Positions 1-13,808 of a stretch of DNA of 64,000 bases are shown in pieces (the stretch's first letter is position 1; each line of letters starts with the position of its first letter). The translations under genes were made by a program, and so were the position numbers. The notes beneath the pieces were generated by a model. That model was given only the letters and a program-made list of their open reading frames with translations, made no database searches and was not told where the DNA came from. Source of the DNA: Tetrahymena thermophila SB210 (Eukaryota; Ciliophora; Oligohymenophorea; Hymenostomatida; Tetrahymenidae); assembly GCF_000189635.1 (NCBI RefSeq), contig NW_002476463.1:620001-684000 (forward strand). Direction: 5' to 3'.

Positions 1-129
1 TGATATTCTTCCTTTTCCTTCCCATGTACAAAGACTCCCTTTTTAATAATATTCAATACATTTATATTTAATACCCTCATTGAATTATACTTTTTTTACA
101 ATTTTTATCTTTCATTTTAAAAATATTTT

Positions 130-700
130 TCAAAATTTTACTTATATAATGAATGAATAAATGTAGTAATTTGTTTGGATTTATTTAATTATTTTTTGTT
201 AATTTTTTAATTGAATTTATTTAACTTAATATTTTTATCTTTCACATTTCAAAAAACTTTTAAAAATTTTACTTACATAATCAATGATTAAATGAATGAA
301 TGTATGTAGTAATTTGTTTGGATTTATTTAATTATTTTATGTTAAACTTTTTATTGAAGTTTTTTTATTGAATTTATTTAACTTAATTTTGCTAAATATT
401 TTTATCTTTCACATTTCAAAAAACTTTTCAAAATTTTACTTACATAATCAATGAATGAATGTATGTAGTAATTTGTTTGGATTTATTTAATTATTTTATG
501 TTAAACTTTTTATTGAAGTTTTTTTATTGAATTTATTCAACTTAATATTGTTAAATATTTTTATCTTTCACATTTCAAAAAACTTTTCAATATTTTATTT
601 ATAAAATGAATTAATTAATGTTTTAAGGAATGAATGAATATGCTTTGAATTTATTTAATTAGTTTATGTAAAACTTTTTTGTTTATTTATTGGATTTATT
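130..700. repeat. Degenerate tandem repeat, period about 143-160 bp
   Basis: Three clear copies and a fourth decayed copy share the block gtagtaatttgtttggattt (starting near 162, 305 and 465), followed by a T-rich stretch and atctttcacatttcaaaa. Spacing between copies is 143 and 160 bp. The array lies at and beyond the 3' end of the minus-strand LRR gene that begins at 3612. That gene's open frame could read into the last copies before a TGA at 568-570. No known repeat family is recognised. Confidence 0.8.
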
Positions 701-3612
701 AAACTTAATTTTAGTTTTGAAGAAAAAATTTTTATTTATTTATTTGATTTGATTAATTAATTAAATTACCTTAAGGAGAAAGCTATTCCATTATTTATGA
801 AGGATTGAGAGGAAAAGTTAACGTTTGCGTATCTAAAATTTTCATTTGAAGAAACAATTGAATATATTGCCTTGAGTGCATTAATGGAAACATTATTTAA
901 TTCTAAGGATTTAGGAGGGAAGAGCCTTATGAAATTGATTAATCTTCTTTCTGAGAGATTATAATCTGCTAACTCTACTTATCTTAGATCGTAGTCTATT
1001 ATAATGCTGTCAATTTAAGCATCTTTAAATTTCAAGTATAGTTCATAGACTTACTGAGTGTCTAAAGAGTCAAAAAATCTATGCTAAATGAAATAAATTT
1101 GTTTAAAAATTTTTGGTTCCCTAAAGTATTCAACAACTTATTGATTCAGCACAACAGCTTAGGGATTTAAGGATTCATTTTTTTATGATCCATCTGTAAA
1201 ATACTTTTGCATAAGTTTGATTGATTCATAATCAAAGCACAAAATATGTGCAGTTTTTCCAGCTGGTATATCCTGTTTACAAAAAAATTTTATATTTCAT
1301 CAAAAAATATTAGATTAATTAAAAAAATAAATATTCTTACAACATCTACTTAGTTAGCCTTCTAGTTTAGCTTATAATTAAACTATTAATTTATAGGTTC
1401 TAAGAAATCCTAGACAAAATCAAGATTCATGTGGGGTATACCATTAACAAATTCTTCTGTTAAGCAATTATTGAATTTTATTCTTTGTATTTTCTCACTT
1501 GTTAATCCCTTTTTCCACTTTTCAATGACAGCCTAGGTTTTATTTAATTAATTATGAAGATTATTGAAAATAATAATTTAAATAATTTTTATTTACAAAC
1601 AATGAGTTTTCTTTGAGCTCCTTGGTAATATTTATGACTGGGAAGCGATCAGGATTATTTTATTTGAAGATCTAAACTATTTCATAAAACCCATAAACAC
1701 ATTTTAGTTTACAATTGGAGTTTTGAACGTAAAGTTTGAGATATTCACTAACAGCATTCTAGCTATCTAAACTTAGTGAGTCGTCCAAAAAGATTTTCTC
1801 AAAATTTCGATGCTCTTAAATAAAATCTTTGAAAAAGCATTAAATCCAAATTGAAGCATCTATGCTTTTTTGAAGCTCCTTCATATGCAATTTCTTAATT
1901 CCAAAATTACTTGAACTAAATTTAATTGAGAGCTTTCTTAATATTTCAAATTCTTCTCTTAAAATTAGGTTTTTACTTAAATTTAAATAATCAAAATTAG
2001 ATTTTTGTTAAAACAAAACTTTTTCAAAGAATACTCTCCAGCTCTAAGTTTTAAGCTATGTATTATTGGATATGTCCAGTTTCTTAAGGTTTATTTATTT
2101 ATTTTTTTAATATTCTGAACAGAAATCTTAAAATGCTGATTCAGACATGAAGCAATTTTAAATATGAAGTTCTTAGAGTGAAGAACAGTAGCGAGCTGCA
2201 TATTTTAAGATGAATGTTGTGGCTATTGAGTCTCTTTCTTCACCGCTGTATGAAACTCCAATTGTTTATGATAAATTGAGATAATTTAAGCTCTAATTTT
2301 TAGATTTATTATTCTCATCTAGATAGCCTTGGCTTAAAATTTAATCCCATTTTTACTTTAAAAGTTTTAATTATTCTTACTCTTTTTCTTTAGTATTTTA
2401 TTCAATTGCTTAATTATTTTCATTATTATTTTCTGTAGCATTTTCTTAATTTATTTTTTTCTTGTTTTTTCTTATCTACTCAATTGATTGAATGCCAATA
2501 TTTGTTCCTAATAAATCAATTTTTTTGAGCTTTGTTCCAACTGTGTTAGCATAAACAATAGATGGGAATAGATCCTCAGATTTAACATTTTAGTTATGCA
2601 TAGAGAAAGTTTCAAGCTGTTAGCTAACATACTAAATAATTTAATAAAATTCTTCATCTAGACTGCTGACTTGTCCTCTGATTCTTAAAATCTAAAGTTT
2701 TTTAAGGGTCATGCAATAATTTTAAATCTAAGCAAGTGGTGAACCTAGAGCCAATTTTATCGTTAGTTCCTCTAACGAATGTATAATATTTGGAGGAATT
2801 TAATCTGTAGCTATTTCAGATGTTTCACAATCTATAGTTTTAATTTAAGAGAAATTAGAGTTATCTAACCCTTTCAATGAATCAACTTGAGGATTTCTCT
2901 TAATTTTGAGAGTTTAAAGCTCCATTGGATCTAAAACATCTTTAAAAAATTCTAGAATTTCTTTGGTAATTTTGCAATTATTTATTTCCAAAGCTTTTAT
3001 TTTGCATAACTAAAAGTTAAAGAACAATTTATTGAATGCAAGTTTCCACAAAGATAAAGTCATATATGAATTTTCATTAAACTCGATGATTTTAAGCTTA
3101 ATTAAATCTTTGTGCTATTAAATATATTAGTTGATAACAGAAACTATATTCATCCATCCCTTATGCTCTATGAAAGTCTATGAAAGGCCTAAGAATTCTA
3201 CTTGTGACCTTTCATTAATAATCAAGAGTTAAAATATATCTTACCACTAATTATTATCTATAGAGCCCGTTCCCTTTAAGTTAAGGTACTTTATCAAGAA
3301 AACAGGAAGCTTACCCACTATTTTATACTCAGTAAGTTTTGAGCTGTATTTCTGTTCTAACTTATAAAACTCTTCCTTAACATAAGCAGCATCAGCCTAT
3401 TCAATCTATATCTTTTATTTCATCTATTCTTCATAGTCAACATTTTCAGATTTATTTAAAATGTAAGTACTAATAAACTGCTTCCAAGCATTCTCATCAA
3501 TCTAATCATTCTAAGCTATGTTGAAGTTAACAAGTTAGTGTCTGTCCGAATTTTCAAAAAATCCGTCTTTTTCAAGCATAGCTTTGTATTTCACGATATT
3601 TTCAGCAAACAT
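568..3612 (-). CDS. Leucine-rich-repeat (ribonuclease-inhibitor-like) protein; 3' end uncertain
   Basis: The frame starts MFAENIVKYKAML at 3612 and stays open in the TAA/TAG=Gln code for about 2 kb. It has irregular leucine-rich repeats such as LEELTIKLALG, LKKLDISNNTQLK and FDYLNLSKN, typical of ciliate RNI-like LRR proteins that act as binding scaffolds. Two short introns fit: about 1537-1601 (donor GTAAATAAAA, acceptor CCTAG) and about 1272-1338 (donor GTAAGAATAT, acceptor TAAACAG). LRR character continues to about 780 (FPPKSLELNNVSINAL). Beyond that the frame enters an AT-only tandem repeat and reaches TGA at 568. A splice donor near 770 (AAG/GTAATTT) could instead end the exon, so the C-terminus is not settled. 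A second LRR gene lies 274 bp upstream on the same strand, suggesting an expanded local family. Specific function is unknown. Confidence 0.75.
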
Positions 3613-3886
3613 TTGCTATTTATTTTTTACAAAGAAAAATCAATTTAACTTTATAACAATTTATTAAGATTGCATCTTTATTTTCAATTTTATTCATTCT
3701 AACAACACCATTCAAATTTTAAAATATTTATTTTTTAATATTAAACAAGACTTCGTTCAAAAAAAGGCCGTAAAAAGATTTGTATAATAAATACATTCAA
3801 AATTGGGGTAAAGGTGATGTGAAATAGAAAATAGTTTAAATCAAAAAACATTTTCATAATTTTTTTTGATTTCAAAAAAATTTTTA

Positions 3887-6800
3887 TCAAATTTTCAATA
3901 AAAAATAATTCTAAAAAAATACCATGGACTTTGAGTCAAAGTTGCAATTTTAAGCATTCAATGTCTTTATTTATGATTTTTTAGAGAAAATTATAGATTC
4001 CATAATATTTTGCCACTCATATTATTCAAGTTAAGGGTTATCGTTGATAGTAAGCTCAAGTAAAGGATGCTTGAAACCTGGCTGATCTTGGAAAGCCTGG
4101 CTAAAGCTCATTGTGATGGGTGATACTATTGTATCGTCAATTTTGCAGTAGCTTATATCTAATGATTGTAAGTTCTTGAAAATACCACTTTAGAAAAGTA
4201 AATGAGATAAAACAAACCATCCTTCAGAACTTATGTTTACATTTCCTTTGAATGATAATTTTTTCACATTTGAAGGTTTAATTGAAATGCTTTTATATTT
4301 GAGATACAAAAGCTTTAAATGTTGGTATCTTAAATTACAGTAAGAAAAGCTTAGATCTTCAAGGCCAGGACATACTTAGCTTTATAGGAAAAAAGAAGTC
4401 AAAATAGCTAAAAAATCCTCTGGTTAGCTGAGAATATTTCTATCAAAATAGATCTGTTTAAGCTTTAAATTCGATTGCTTGTTCTATAATTCATTTAATT
4501 TTTATTAGATTGTTTTTACTTTTTCAGCAGTAAGTGTATTCTAAAGAGAAACTTTTTCTAAGCTAAAACATTGATCATCAAATAAGATTAAATTTACTAA
4601 CTCTTTGAAGGTCTCTTCATCTAAATCAGCAACCTAATTTAAGATAAAGCTTTTCAAATAACTATTTTTTTTTGCAGACTGTTAAAATTGTTAGCCTAAA
4701 CTAATAAATCCCTATAATTTATTTTTATTTAATCTATTTCCTGAAATATCAATACTTTTAATTTTAGATTTATCTGTAAAAATCATGTGTTAAGCCAAAA
4801 GCGTGTAGCTTTCTTAACCTAAATTTGGATTATTCTTAATGACAATCTCTGCTAAATTTGTATCATTTGAAGAATAACTTTTCAAAATCTCAGTAAATAT
4901 TTAATCAGTAATTTAACAATTCGATATGTCTAATTTCTAAAAGTCTCTAACCTTTTCAAAGATAAATTTAACAAACTAGCACAACACTTAAGAATTTCCG
5001 ATGCTTGGATTTTATCTAAGCACAAGCTGCTATAAAGCACACTTTTATTTAAATTAAATAAAATATTAAATATCTTCTTGATAATAATTGTAAATACATT
5101 AGAAGTTATTGATGAAGAAAAGGCTTTGTAGATTGCCTATAACTTTCTCTCATCTAAATCACAGCTCTTTAATTCTAATATTTCTAAATTATTTGCAGTC
5201 AATTTGAAAAACCCTCCAAAAAGGCTTTCCCATCCTTAAAGAGAAATTTAATTGTTTTTATTAAAGTAGAATTTCCTAAGTGGACAATTATAATTAGTAT
5301 TTCTGACATTCTTATAAAAACTATTTATCATCTCACCTATTTTGATAATTTCTTCATCCTAGAAATAGCAATTATCTATTCTTATACTATCAGTGACAGA
5401 ACTCTGATTGCAAATCAGACATTTAAATATCTTTATCCATCCATTCATTTAAATATTATTGTTATCACTAATATCAATCTAAATATTTTTAAATATATAA
5501 AAAAAATTTTATTTTTCTAAGCATTAAAATCTCAGCAAACAGTTTAAATAAAAAATTGTTTTATTAAGCAATAAATTTTAAATAAAGTCATTTAATTTTT
5601 ATAATGTTGAAAGAAAATACCTGCTTTATATTAAAAGAGCTTGTGAATAAATTTATAATTGATTTGTCGTTTAGTTAGCAAGAAGATAAGTCAATGTTCA
5701 AAATACTTTTTGTTCTTTTTAAAAAGCTAAAAATAGGAATCCAGTTTTCTTGCATTTTGAGAGTAGTCTTTTTGAAAGATAAAGTTGTAATGTCATCAAA
5801 ATTCTCTCCTATTAGATATTCACCCAGATTTCTGAGACCAGCTTCGTTTTTATCTGAAAAGCATCCACCAAAATTCAAAGAATAGAATAATCTTTATGTA
5901 TTAGTTTCCTCCAAGTGAATAGAACTTAAGGTATCACTGCTTTATTTTAAGAGTTGTCTATTTCTATTATTTAGAGATGTTTCGTCTAAAGATATGTATA
6001 AACCTTCTCTACTATTTGCGTTTTGTTTCTTAGTTGTTATTTTAACATTACTCTTAGAAATTAGATTTGCAAATTAATTAAACTGATTTTTTGTCAACTT
6101 ATTGATTCCTGGCTATACTTTGACGTCAAGCATTTTTAAATTTTTCAAATCAGTGAAGTTGAAATCATTAGAGACAAACAAATCTTTGAAATCAAAGGAG
6201 TCTATTGAATTCTAATTTAAAAAGTAAATTGTATGATTAATAATTTATTCAACACCTTTTTTAATCAATTTTTTGTAAAACAAGCTTCTTAATAAATTAA
6301 AATTTCAATATATTAGATTTCTACTTTAATTGCTTTAAATATTCACTAAAGAAACTAAGATATATTGATTTTTACCTTATTCAAATAGATCTTTTCAAGT
6401 TGATCCCTTCTCCACCAAATAATATTTCTAAGTATTTGAATGTGATCTCTATTTAAGTTAGAGTTTTATATGATTATGAGCCTTAGTTTCTTTACCTCTC
6501 TCTTAATTAAAATGATTAATAAAATGAATTAAAATCGTATTATTCCATAATTATTTCAAATATATTGAATAAAAAAATCATATTTTAAATATTTACTAGA
6601 TTTAGCTCTATTCTCTTGAGATAATCTACTTTAAATGCTCCTTCAAAATCTTAAATAACTATACCTTGTATCTTAGATTTATTTTTCTGTAGTAAAGAAA
6701 TGAGCGAGCTCATACCTTCTTCGTCACTGATGCATTGCTTATCAACAATTAAACCTTATTATTCAAGCAAATTAATAAAGAATATTTATGGAAAAAAATA

Positions 6801-7024
6801 AATATTATACTGAGTATTCCCTCAACTTCGTTAATTTTTTATCCCTTATTATCTTAAATCTATGTTAAAGTATATTTAGACATATTTCTTTAAGTATTAA
6901 ACCTCATATCTTAATTGAAAAGATTTTTTTCATCAAACTAGCTATCAGCAATTTTAACCTACACCGCTTAGGTCTGCTAATGATTCAATTAGTGTAATTC
7001 ATCCTGAGAAAGATTGAATGCCAT
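3887..7024 (-). CDS. Leucine-rich-repeat (RNI-like) protein, multi-exon
   Basis: Exon 1 begins MAFNLSQDELHQLN at 7024. An intron at 6755-6810 joins phase 1 to a second exon reading LIVDKQCISDEEGMSSLISL. Further AT-rich introns interrupt the gene around 6.5, 6.3, 5.5-5.6 and 5.0 kb; I did not fix all their borders. LRR signatures include ILNIDLSSCQLNDKSI (about 5.7 kb) and LLELTINDNPQL near the end. The last exon closes at TGA 3887-3889 after NYFLLKI. Architecture and strand match the downstream LRR gene starting at 3612, so the two look like diverged paralogues. The likely role is protein-protein binding; no catalytic domain was seen. The exact intron count and total length are estimates. Confidence 0.75.
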
Positions 7025-8251
7025 TTATTAAGGAAGAATTAAAAATATATAACAAAGTTGATAATTTGTGAATTTAATAACAAATTTAATTTGTGTCTGC
7101 TTATTAAATAGATATTTAAATAATTATTTCTTTGTTTATAGAAAGATTAAAAACTAAATAATTTGCTAGATTCTTTTTCATAAATAAATTGAATTTGTTA
7201 AAGATTTAGTTATCACTTCTTAATCTGAATAAAGTCATAACGCATTTACTGTTCGTTGTTTGTAAACTATTACTATAGTTTTTATTTTTCTAGTTGACCA
7301 CAATTAACAAGTCTATTATTTATTACCTTTTTACATATTATCTTAATCATTTAATTCATTTTGAAGCATTAAATTGATATATAATATCCAAAAAAAATTT
7401 TTATCTTTTAATATTTAGATACAAAATAACTTACTCTTTATACCTATTGTTAATTTTAAATAAAGATAAATGAATATGATGATATTAATTTGAGTTCTAT
7501 AAATAAATAAATACTGAGTAAGATATAATTTATTTAGTACATTTATAACATTGATATAAATAAGTTATAATTATTCTTTTTAATAGACACTTTTTAAATG
7601 AATTAAGCAATAAATTTTTTTAACTCTTCAAAAATACTTTGATTGGTGGTTTAAAAAAGAAAATAAAATAAATATTTTAAATTATATTTTACTGCTCAAA
7701 CATATAGTCAAATTCTTAATATATAACATCACAAATTAATTTATATAAAAACATAATCTAATTTAATTAAATAAGTCATATTTAATACTATATTTATCAT
7801 ATATAATCAAATCTAATAATCAAATTTATTTAATCGGTTAAATATATTTATTTGTAAGTATGAATTTATTATAATATTATAAAGAATTTATAAAATAGAG
7901 CTAATCGATTATTGACGGATGGATGGATAGATGATTATGAGAATTAATAGATAAGTGTAGATAGATGGATATAAATTAAGTAAAAGTAAGTAAGTAATTC
8001 AGTTAATTTGTTTATTTATTTATTTTTGTATTTATTGGTTATTTATAATAAATTAATTAATTCTTGCTTTTTAAATAAAATGTGAGAAAAGCCAATCTAT
8101 TTTTAATTTAATTAATTTCCTATTATTTTTATACTTTTTTACTTATTTTTCTTTATTTTAATGTACAGAATTTCATTTAAAACTAATCGCATATTTATTT
8201 ATTTATTTGTTTGTTGGTTGGTTGTAAAAAACTAGTACAGTCAATAAATTA
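7025..8251. other. Intergenic, very AT-rich
   Basis: No frame with coding character was seen on either strand. The stretch holds poly-A/T tracts and short simple repeats, including GATA/GATG-like runs near 7915-7970. It contains the 5' flank of the LRR gene starting at 7024 and the 3' flank of the HEAT-repeat gene ending at 8252. Confidence 0.6.
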
Positions 8252-11200
8252 TCATTTTTTTAAAAGAGAATTTATTGGCTTTACACCTGTTGGTTTTCCT
8301 ATATTACTGAAAGATTGCACATTTTAAGAATTGACTTTAGTATTGCCTAATTTAGAGATGCCATTAGACTAAGACTAGCTGCCTATGGTTGGTTTTATTG
8401 TTGAAACAGAGCTGCTACCGTTAGATGGTTTATCACTTTTCAAAGGCAATCCATTCGAAACAGTTAATTTTTTAATACCATTTGAGGTAGAACTGGAAGT
8501 TACTGGTATTGTTTTCTTTGGGGCTGTGCCATTGCTCATTAAAGGAATATTTGTAATAGAACTATTATTTGACTTAGAAGCTGTTATTTATTTTTAATTT
8601 GTTGTTGATTAAATTGATCTCTAACCTGAGTTATTCCTAACTGTTGTGGAGGTTACTCCACTTAAAGATGACCCACTTTAATAATTCTTCCTATTTTGAG
8701 AACTAGCAATTAATGAAACTTTGTTGTTTATAGAATTAGGTTTCTCACTAAACTTTCTATTCTACTTAATTTAAATTGATTTATTAATTTTATATTAACA
8801 ATTAAAAAAACTATAAAAATATAATTTTTTACCTTTATATTTGTATATTCTAACACATCTAAATCATCACTAATGTAGTTAGATGATTTACTAGATTCAT
8901 AATTTATATTAGTGATTGGGATCACATAATTATTTACTTTTTCCATAAAATTAGGGTCTTCTTAGGTTATATCATCACAAGCTTTTTGAGTTAATTCCTA
9001 GACTTGCTGGTCTTTGTCTGTGAGCAGGTTTTTACATGCTATTGTTAATTTGAAATTTTAACAATTCAAGTAAATAAATAAATAAATAAATTTACCTTCA
9101 AGTAATTTATTAAATTAATCTTTATCAGTTGGAGAAGTAATCGCTTAGAATATAGGAAATAAGATTTTTGCTAAATATTTTCTTAGCTGAGGAACTCTGT
9201 CCATGTGATAATTTAAAATATTGATAAATTTGTAGTTTCTAAATAAACTTTAGTCAAACTTTTCTAGCAGTTTTTCTACAAATTAAACATAAGATATTTT
9301 TTATTAGTAAGAACGAGCTAGGTAAAAGTTGTTGGAAATATATGAAATAACTGCGTCTCTATCTTGTTTATTTGAACTAAATTCAAGGTAATTTATAATT
9401 GATTATAAAGATGATTTTCTTATTTGGGTGCTGCCTTTTAGCATAGCTTAAAATATTATAGGAAAATAGAGGTCATTCATTTCAAAGGAATCATAAAGAC
9501 TAAAGTCTTGTTCTATGAAATTTATTACTAGTTGGAGGAATCTCCAATTAGGACTAGATATTTCTTTCTCTAAAATATCTAAAAATTCTTTCAAAATTTC
9601 TGAGAAAAACTAGCGATTTGTCTTAACATCTTCTTTGTAATATTCAAATATTTAGGGTAATATTTTTACAAATTAATTTTTTGGTTGGCTTGCTTCATCA
9701 TTGATAATAGCTTTCATGTGTAACTTAATTTAATTTCTAAATTCAGCTTTACCAACAAATTCAATAATTTAGCAATAAATATTTATAGCTTATACTCTAA
9801 CACTGATATCATCATCTCTCAGAAGCATATTGTAATATTATTTGCTAACATTTGACCAAATCTTTTTTCCATATACCTAAAGCAGTCCAGGTAAATTATA
9901 TAAAAAGTTAACTCTAATTTAGCTTTCAGTGCTTTCACAGTACTCTTAAAGTGTAGCAAAAATAACAGTTTAATTAGCAGGCTTCTAATCGAGTATATTT
10001 CTCATCTATTATTTCATTTAAATAAAATTAAAAATTAATTTTTAATTTATTTCTAAAAATTTTTTTTTTCTCTGCAAATTTTCTTGAAATTTTCCAAATG
10101 AGTTCTAAATAAATAATAAAATGTTACATTAAAAATGTAAGGACCTATGTAACGCGAAAATGTGAGTTTGACTTAGTTTTATTTTGTGTTAATCAAATCG
10201 AAGAAGAGAATTTTAATCTTGTTAGACTTGAAATTCTCACTCAATTTATCTAAAATCCTTGAAACAATCTCAATAGTATCACATTTGATTTAAACATTTT
10301 GATCTTGCAAAAATTCAAGAAGCTATTTTTTAATTAAAAAATATTTAACTTAATAACTTAGGAGGAGTTTTATAAATTAACTGAAATTTAAATTAATTTG
10401 ATGAAACGAAATCAATAAAATTTTCTAATAAATAAATAAATCAATCAATCAATTACCTTTTCGTTCCAGTACTTTTCGAGCTCTTCTTTTGGTAAATACA
10501 TAAAGATATATTCAATTACATAATTCAACAATCTCTATTTGATTTCAGATTCTGCAGTTTATGAAAATAGTTATGCTATTTCTATCATTTAGTCTCTCAC
10601 ATTGCCTTTCTTTACCTATTTCAAACAAAAATGTAAATAAACTTATTTATTGATTGGCTGATAGATTGAATGCAAACTCAAAAGAAAAAAAAATATATAT
10701 AAATCCTTTGATTAAGGTATATCTATTTACTTATTTATTTATTTTTCTATCTTATTTCTTTCTAAAAATTATTTGTAAATTTATGATTAATAATACTCCC
10801 CAAAATTAACTAGAAGAGGAGTTAATAAATACATGGTAAATATAAATTACCTTCATCAAAATACCTAAAATTCTCATGGATGTTGCTTTATTGATCGAAG
10901 GTGATGTTATTCCAGAAAGCTTAACAAATTCGTCATTTATATTCTTTTCATATTTTTAGTAGTTTATGTTGCTTAGAAAATTTTCGAAGACTTAAATCCA
11001 CTCGTCTATGATTGGTACTTGTTTCGATCTAAGCATTTGCATCATTGTGTCGAAAATGATATCAACATTCTAATTTCCTACTAATTGAACTAAATCCTTT
11101 TTTTTAATATATATTTTTTATTTTAGTGTTTGTTTTAGTTGCACAATGCATTTTTTCGCTTTTAAAGCATGCTAAATAATAGCCAAAAAATTTTTCTTAT

Positions 11201-11951
11201 CTTTATCCATTTTGGGTAGATTTCTATTTTTAGAGTATGAAAACTTTAGGCAAGGAAATACTATTGTAAACTACTTATCCTACATCTAATTCATTAATAT
11301 TTATCACTGCCTGAATGACTGTACCTAAACTTATTAATGACTTAGAGAGTTTTGGTAGTTTATGATCCAAATTTATTCCTTATCAAAAATATTTAATTAA
11401 GTTTAATGATGATTTGCAATTCAATACTCTTTCTGCTATTACTGTCTTAAGACATTTGCCTGCCTCTATTTGTGTTTCTGGTGCTTGATTAAACAAATCA
11501 CTCTATAAAATTTAGTAAAAATATCTTCAGTATTTGGTTTAATACAATAAAAATACAATCAGTGCTTCTATAATTGGTATTGAATCTTCATGCTTCCAAG
11601 AAAAATAGTTCTTCAAATTGCTATATAGGGCACACTTTTATATGTCATCACCTGATTTCAAAATTTTCTTAACTCTTTTCAACTCTCCTAAATTATCTTC
11701 TAGCATGTATTTCCTAATTTCTTCCTCGCTCTATTTATCATATGCAAATATATATTAATTATTCCATTTACTGAAGGTAATTAATTAGTAGAAAATAACA
11801 TCATTTGACAAATTTTGCTTTTACTTCAACCATTTCATTTCTTTGACAAATAAATAAATATGGCCAATAATAATTTCTTATAAAACGTTACCTTTTCTTC
11901 ATTTATAAATTCTTTTCCTTCAAAGAATGTGCCGTATTTATCTTTGCCCAT
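8252..11951 (-). CDS. HEAT-repeat protein, probable phosphatase 4 regulatory subunit 4 (PP4R4)-like
   Basis: Translation starts MGKDKYGTFFEGKEF at 11951 and ends at TGA 8252-8254. Introns follow GAAGAAAAG (near 11890), CTTGAAG (near 9090) and AATATAAAG (near 8835), with others between 10.0 and 11.9 kb. The body is an all-helical HEAT-type solenoid, for example DDDISVRVQAINIYCQIIEF and STQIRKSSLQSIINYLEF. Near the N-terminus DNLGELKRVKKILKSGDD resembles the start of PP4R4/PP2A-A-like subunits. The last roughly 150 residues switch to a low-complexity Ser/Asn/Thr/Lys tail ending KPINSLLKK. Such proteins tether a PP2A/PP4-type catalytic subunit and select substrates. The HEAT fold is well supported; the PP4R4 assignment rests on memory of family patterns and is moderate. 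Another HEAT scaffold such as a PP2A A-subunit relative is possible. Confidence 0.7.
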
Positions 11952-13808
11952 TCTAAAATACCTTTATCTCTCTCTATATATCTATCTACGAAGCTAATTA
12001 ATTAATTAATTAAATAAGTAATCTCTTTTATTTATATTATTCAAAATTTCCTATGAATAAATTATTTATGATATCAATTAATATTTCTTTTAATTGTTAT
12101 AGTTTGAATAAAGATTGAAGCAAATAGCCACTGATTTATTTGTTAAATTGATTAATAATTATTTAGTTATTGGCAGACTAATAATTAATTAAATAAACAA
12201 ATAAATAGATTGATTGATTTTATGATTTTTATTCATAGAATGATAAGTCAGCATTTATTGACACTTAATTAGTAGCTCTGCATTTTTAATTATTAAATAA
12301 ATTTATGCAAAAAATTGATCATTTCCACAAAAATTATGTTAGATTTTTTTTTGTGTGTAAATTCCACAGAAATTTTTCAATAAATTTGTTGGAAATCATA
12401 CATAACAAGATTGAAATTAATGTAATTTGGATTGTTCTCTTTCTTTTTATATTCAAGTTTATATCTTATTTTTGATCAACTCTATTACATAAAATCTTTA
12501 TTTTGATACTTAAATCTACTAATATATGCCAACTAATTAATTGCCAACCTTTTTTTATTCAATTATACATTTTATTAAATAATTTTAATTTTTGCTCATT
12601 ACTTAATTATAGATAGTTAAATTTGGTATATTTAATAAATTTGATAAATTAATTTTTACACAATTTCCTTTACTTTTAAGCTTTTTGTAATTTAAAAAAG
12701 GCTTTATTATCTTTATAAATAAATAAATAATAAAATTTAGAAACAAAATTGGCCAAAATAATTAAAATCAAGTTTTGAAATAATTTGAAAACAAGTATCT
12801 TGAAAACCATTCAATTTCCTAAGTGTAATTTAATTTTTTTAACAAAAAATCCAAATAAAGTATTATAAATAAATAGTGAATTTAAGAAAAATTTGTAATA
12901 TTCCTGCTAAAAATAACAAGTTTTTTTCAAATTTAAAAATTTTCAGTCATTAAAAAAATCTATTAGAATATACTATCAGCCTTTTTTGTATAAATGATAA
13001 AAAATATCCTTGTAACTTATTAATTTTAAGTATCATAGTATGTTTCTAATTTAAATTTATTTTTTTTAAATATAAGGTAAATACTTAAAAATTCTAATTA
13101 AAAATATTATCAATTTTTATATAAGTAAAGGTTCTTTAAATAATTTATTATAAAATATATTATTGGCAATAATTAAATTACTCTTTTACTATTATTATTT
13201 TTTTATTTAAAAGCAAATATTTAAAATTATTTTGATAAATTTTGAATAATTTAAGCTCTATCTATTTCTAAAACTTTCATTTTTACAAATTTTAATCAAA
13301 TTAAGGAAGATTAATAACAAACAGATATCCATCCTTTCATTATTTCAATATTTCATTTATTTGATCACAAGATTATATAGCAAATTAATACTCAAATAAT
13401 GATCAATTTTAATTAACTTATACAATATATTTTTAAACCTTAACAAAACCACAATAAATTTAACAGCAAAAATGATTTTTTTAAATTTAAAAAAAGATTT
13501 ATCTAAATTTTATTGATAGCTGTTATTTAATTATTCGAAATTGATTAAGAAAGTTACCAAAATATTATTTCAAAAATAATTTAAAAGCATAAATTATCAT
13601 AAAATTATTAATGAATTTTTTTATGGAAATAGAATATTTCTAGTTGATTTTATTTATATATAGAATGAAGAGTTTGTTTTTTGATATTAATATTAAAAGA
13701 TTGATATATACTTAAACAAAATGAATATTCATTAAATAAATGACACTTTATCAAATTAATTACATAATAATTAATAAATAAGGACATTTTTAATCAGCTT
13801 AATTTAGG
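11952..13808. other. Intergenic, very AT-rich
   Basis: About 1.86 kb of A/T-tract sequence separates the HP1-like gene from the HEAT-repeat gene. No sustained TGA-free frame with balanced codon use, no tRNA-like pattern and no long repeat were seen. It should contain the promoter and 5' UTR of the gene starting at 11951. Confidence 0.6.

Noticed and set aside
8385-8597. Plus-strand frame of 70 residues
   Set aside because: It is antisense to the Ser/Asn-rich tail of the HEAT-repeat gene.
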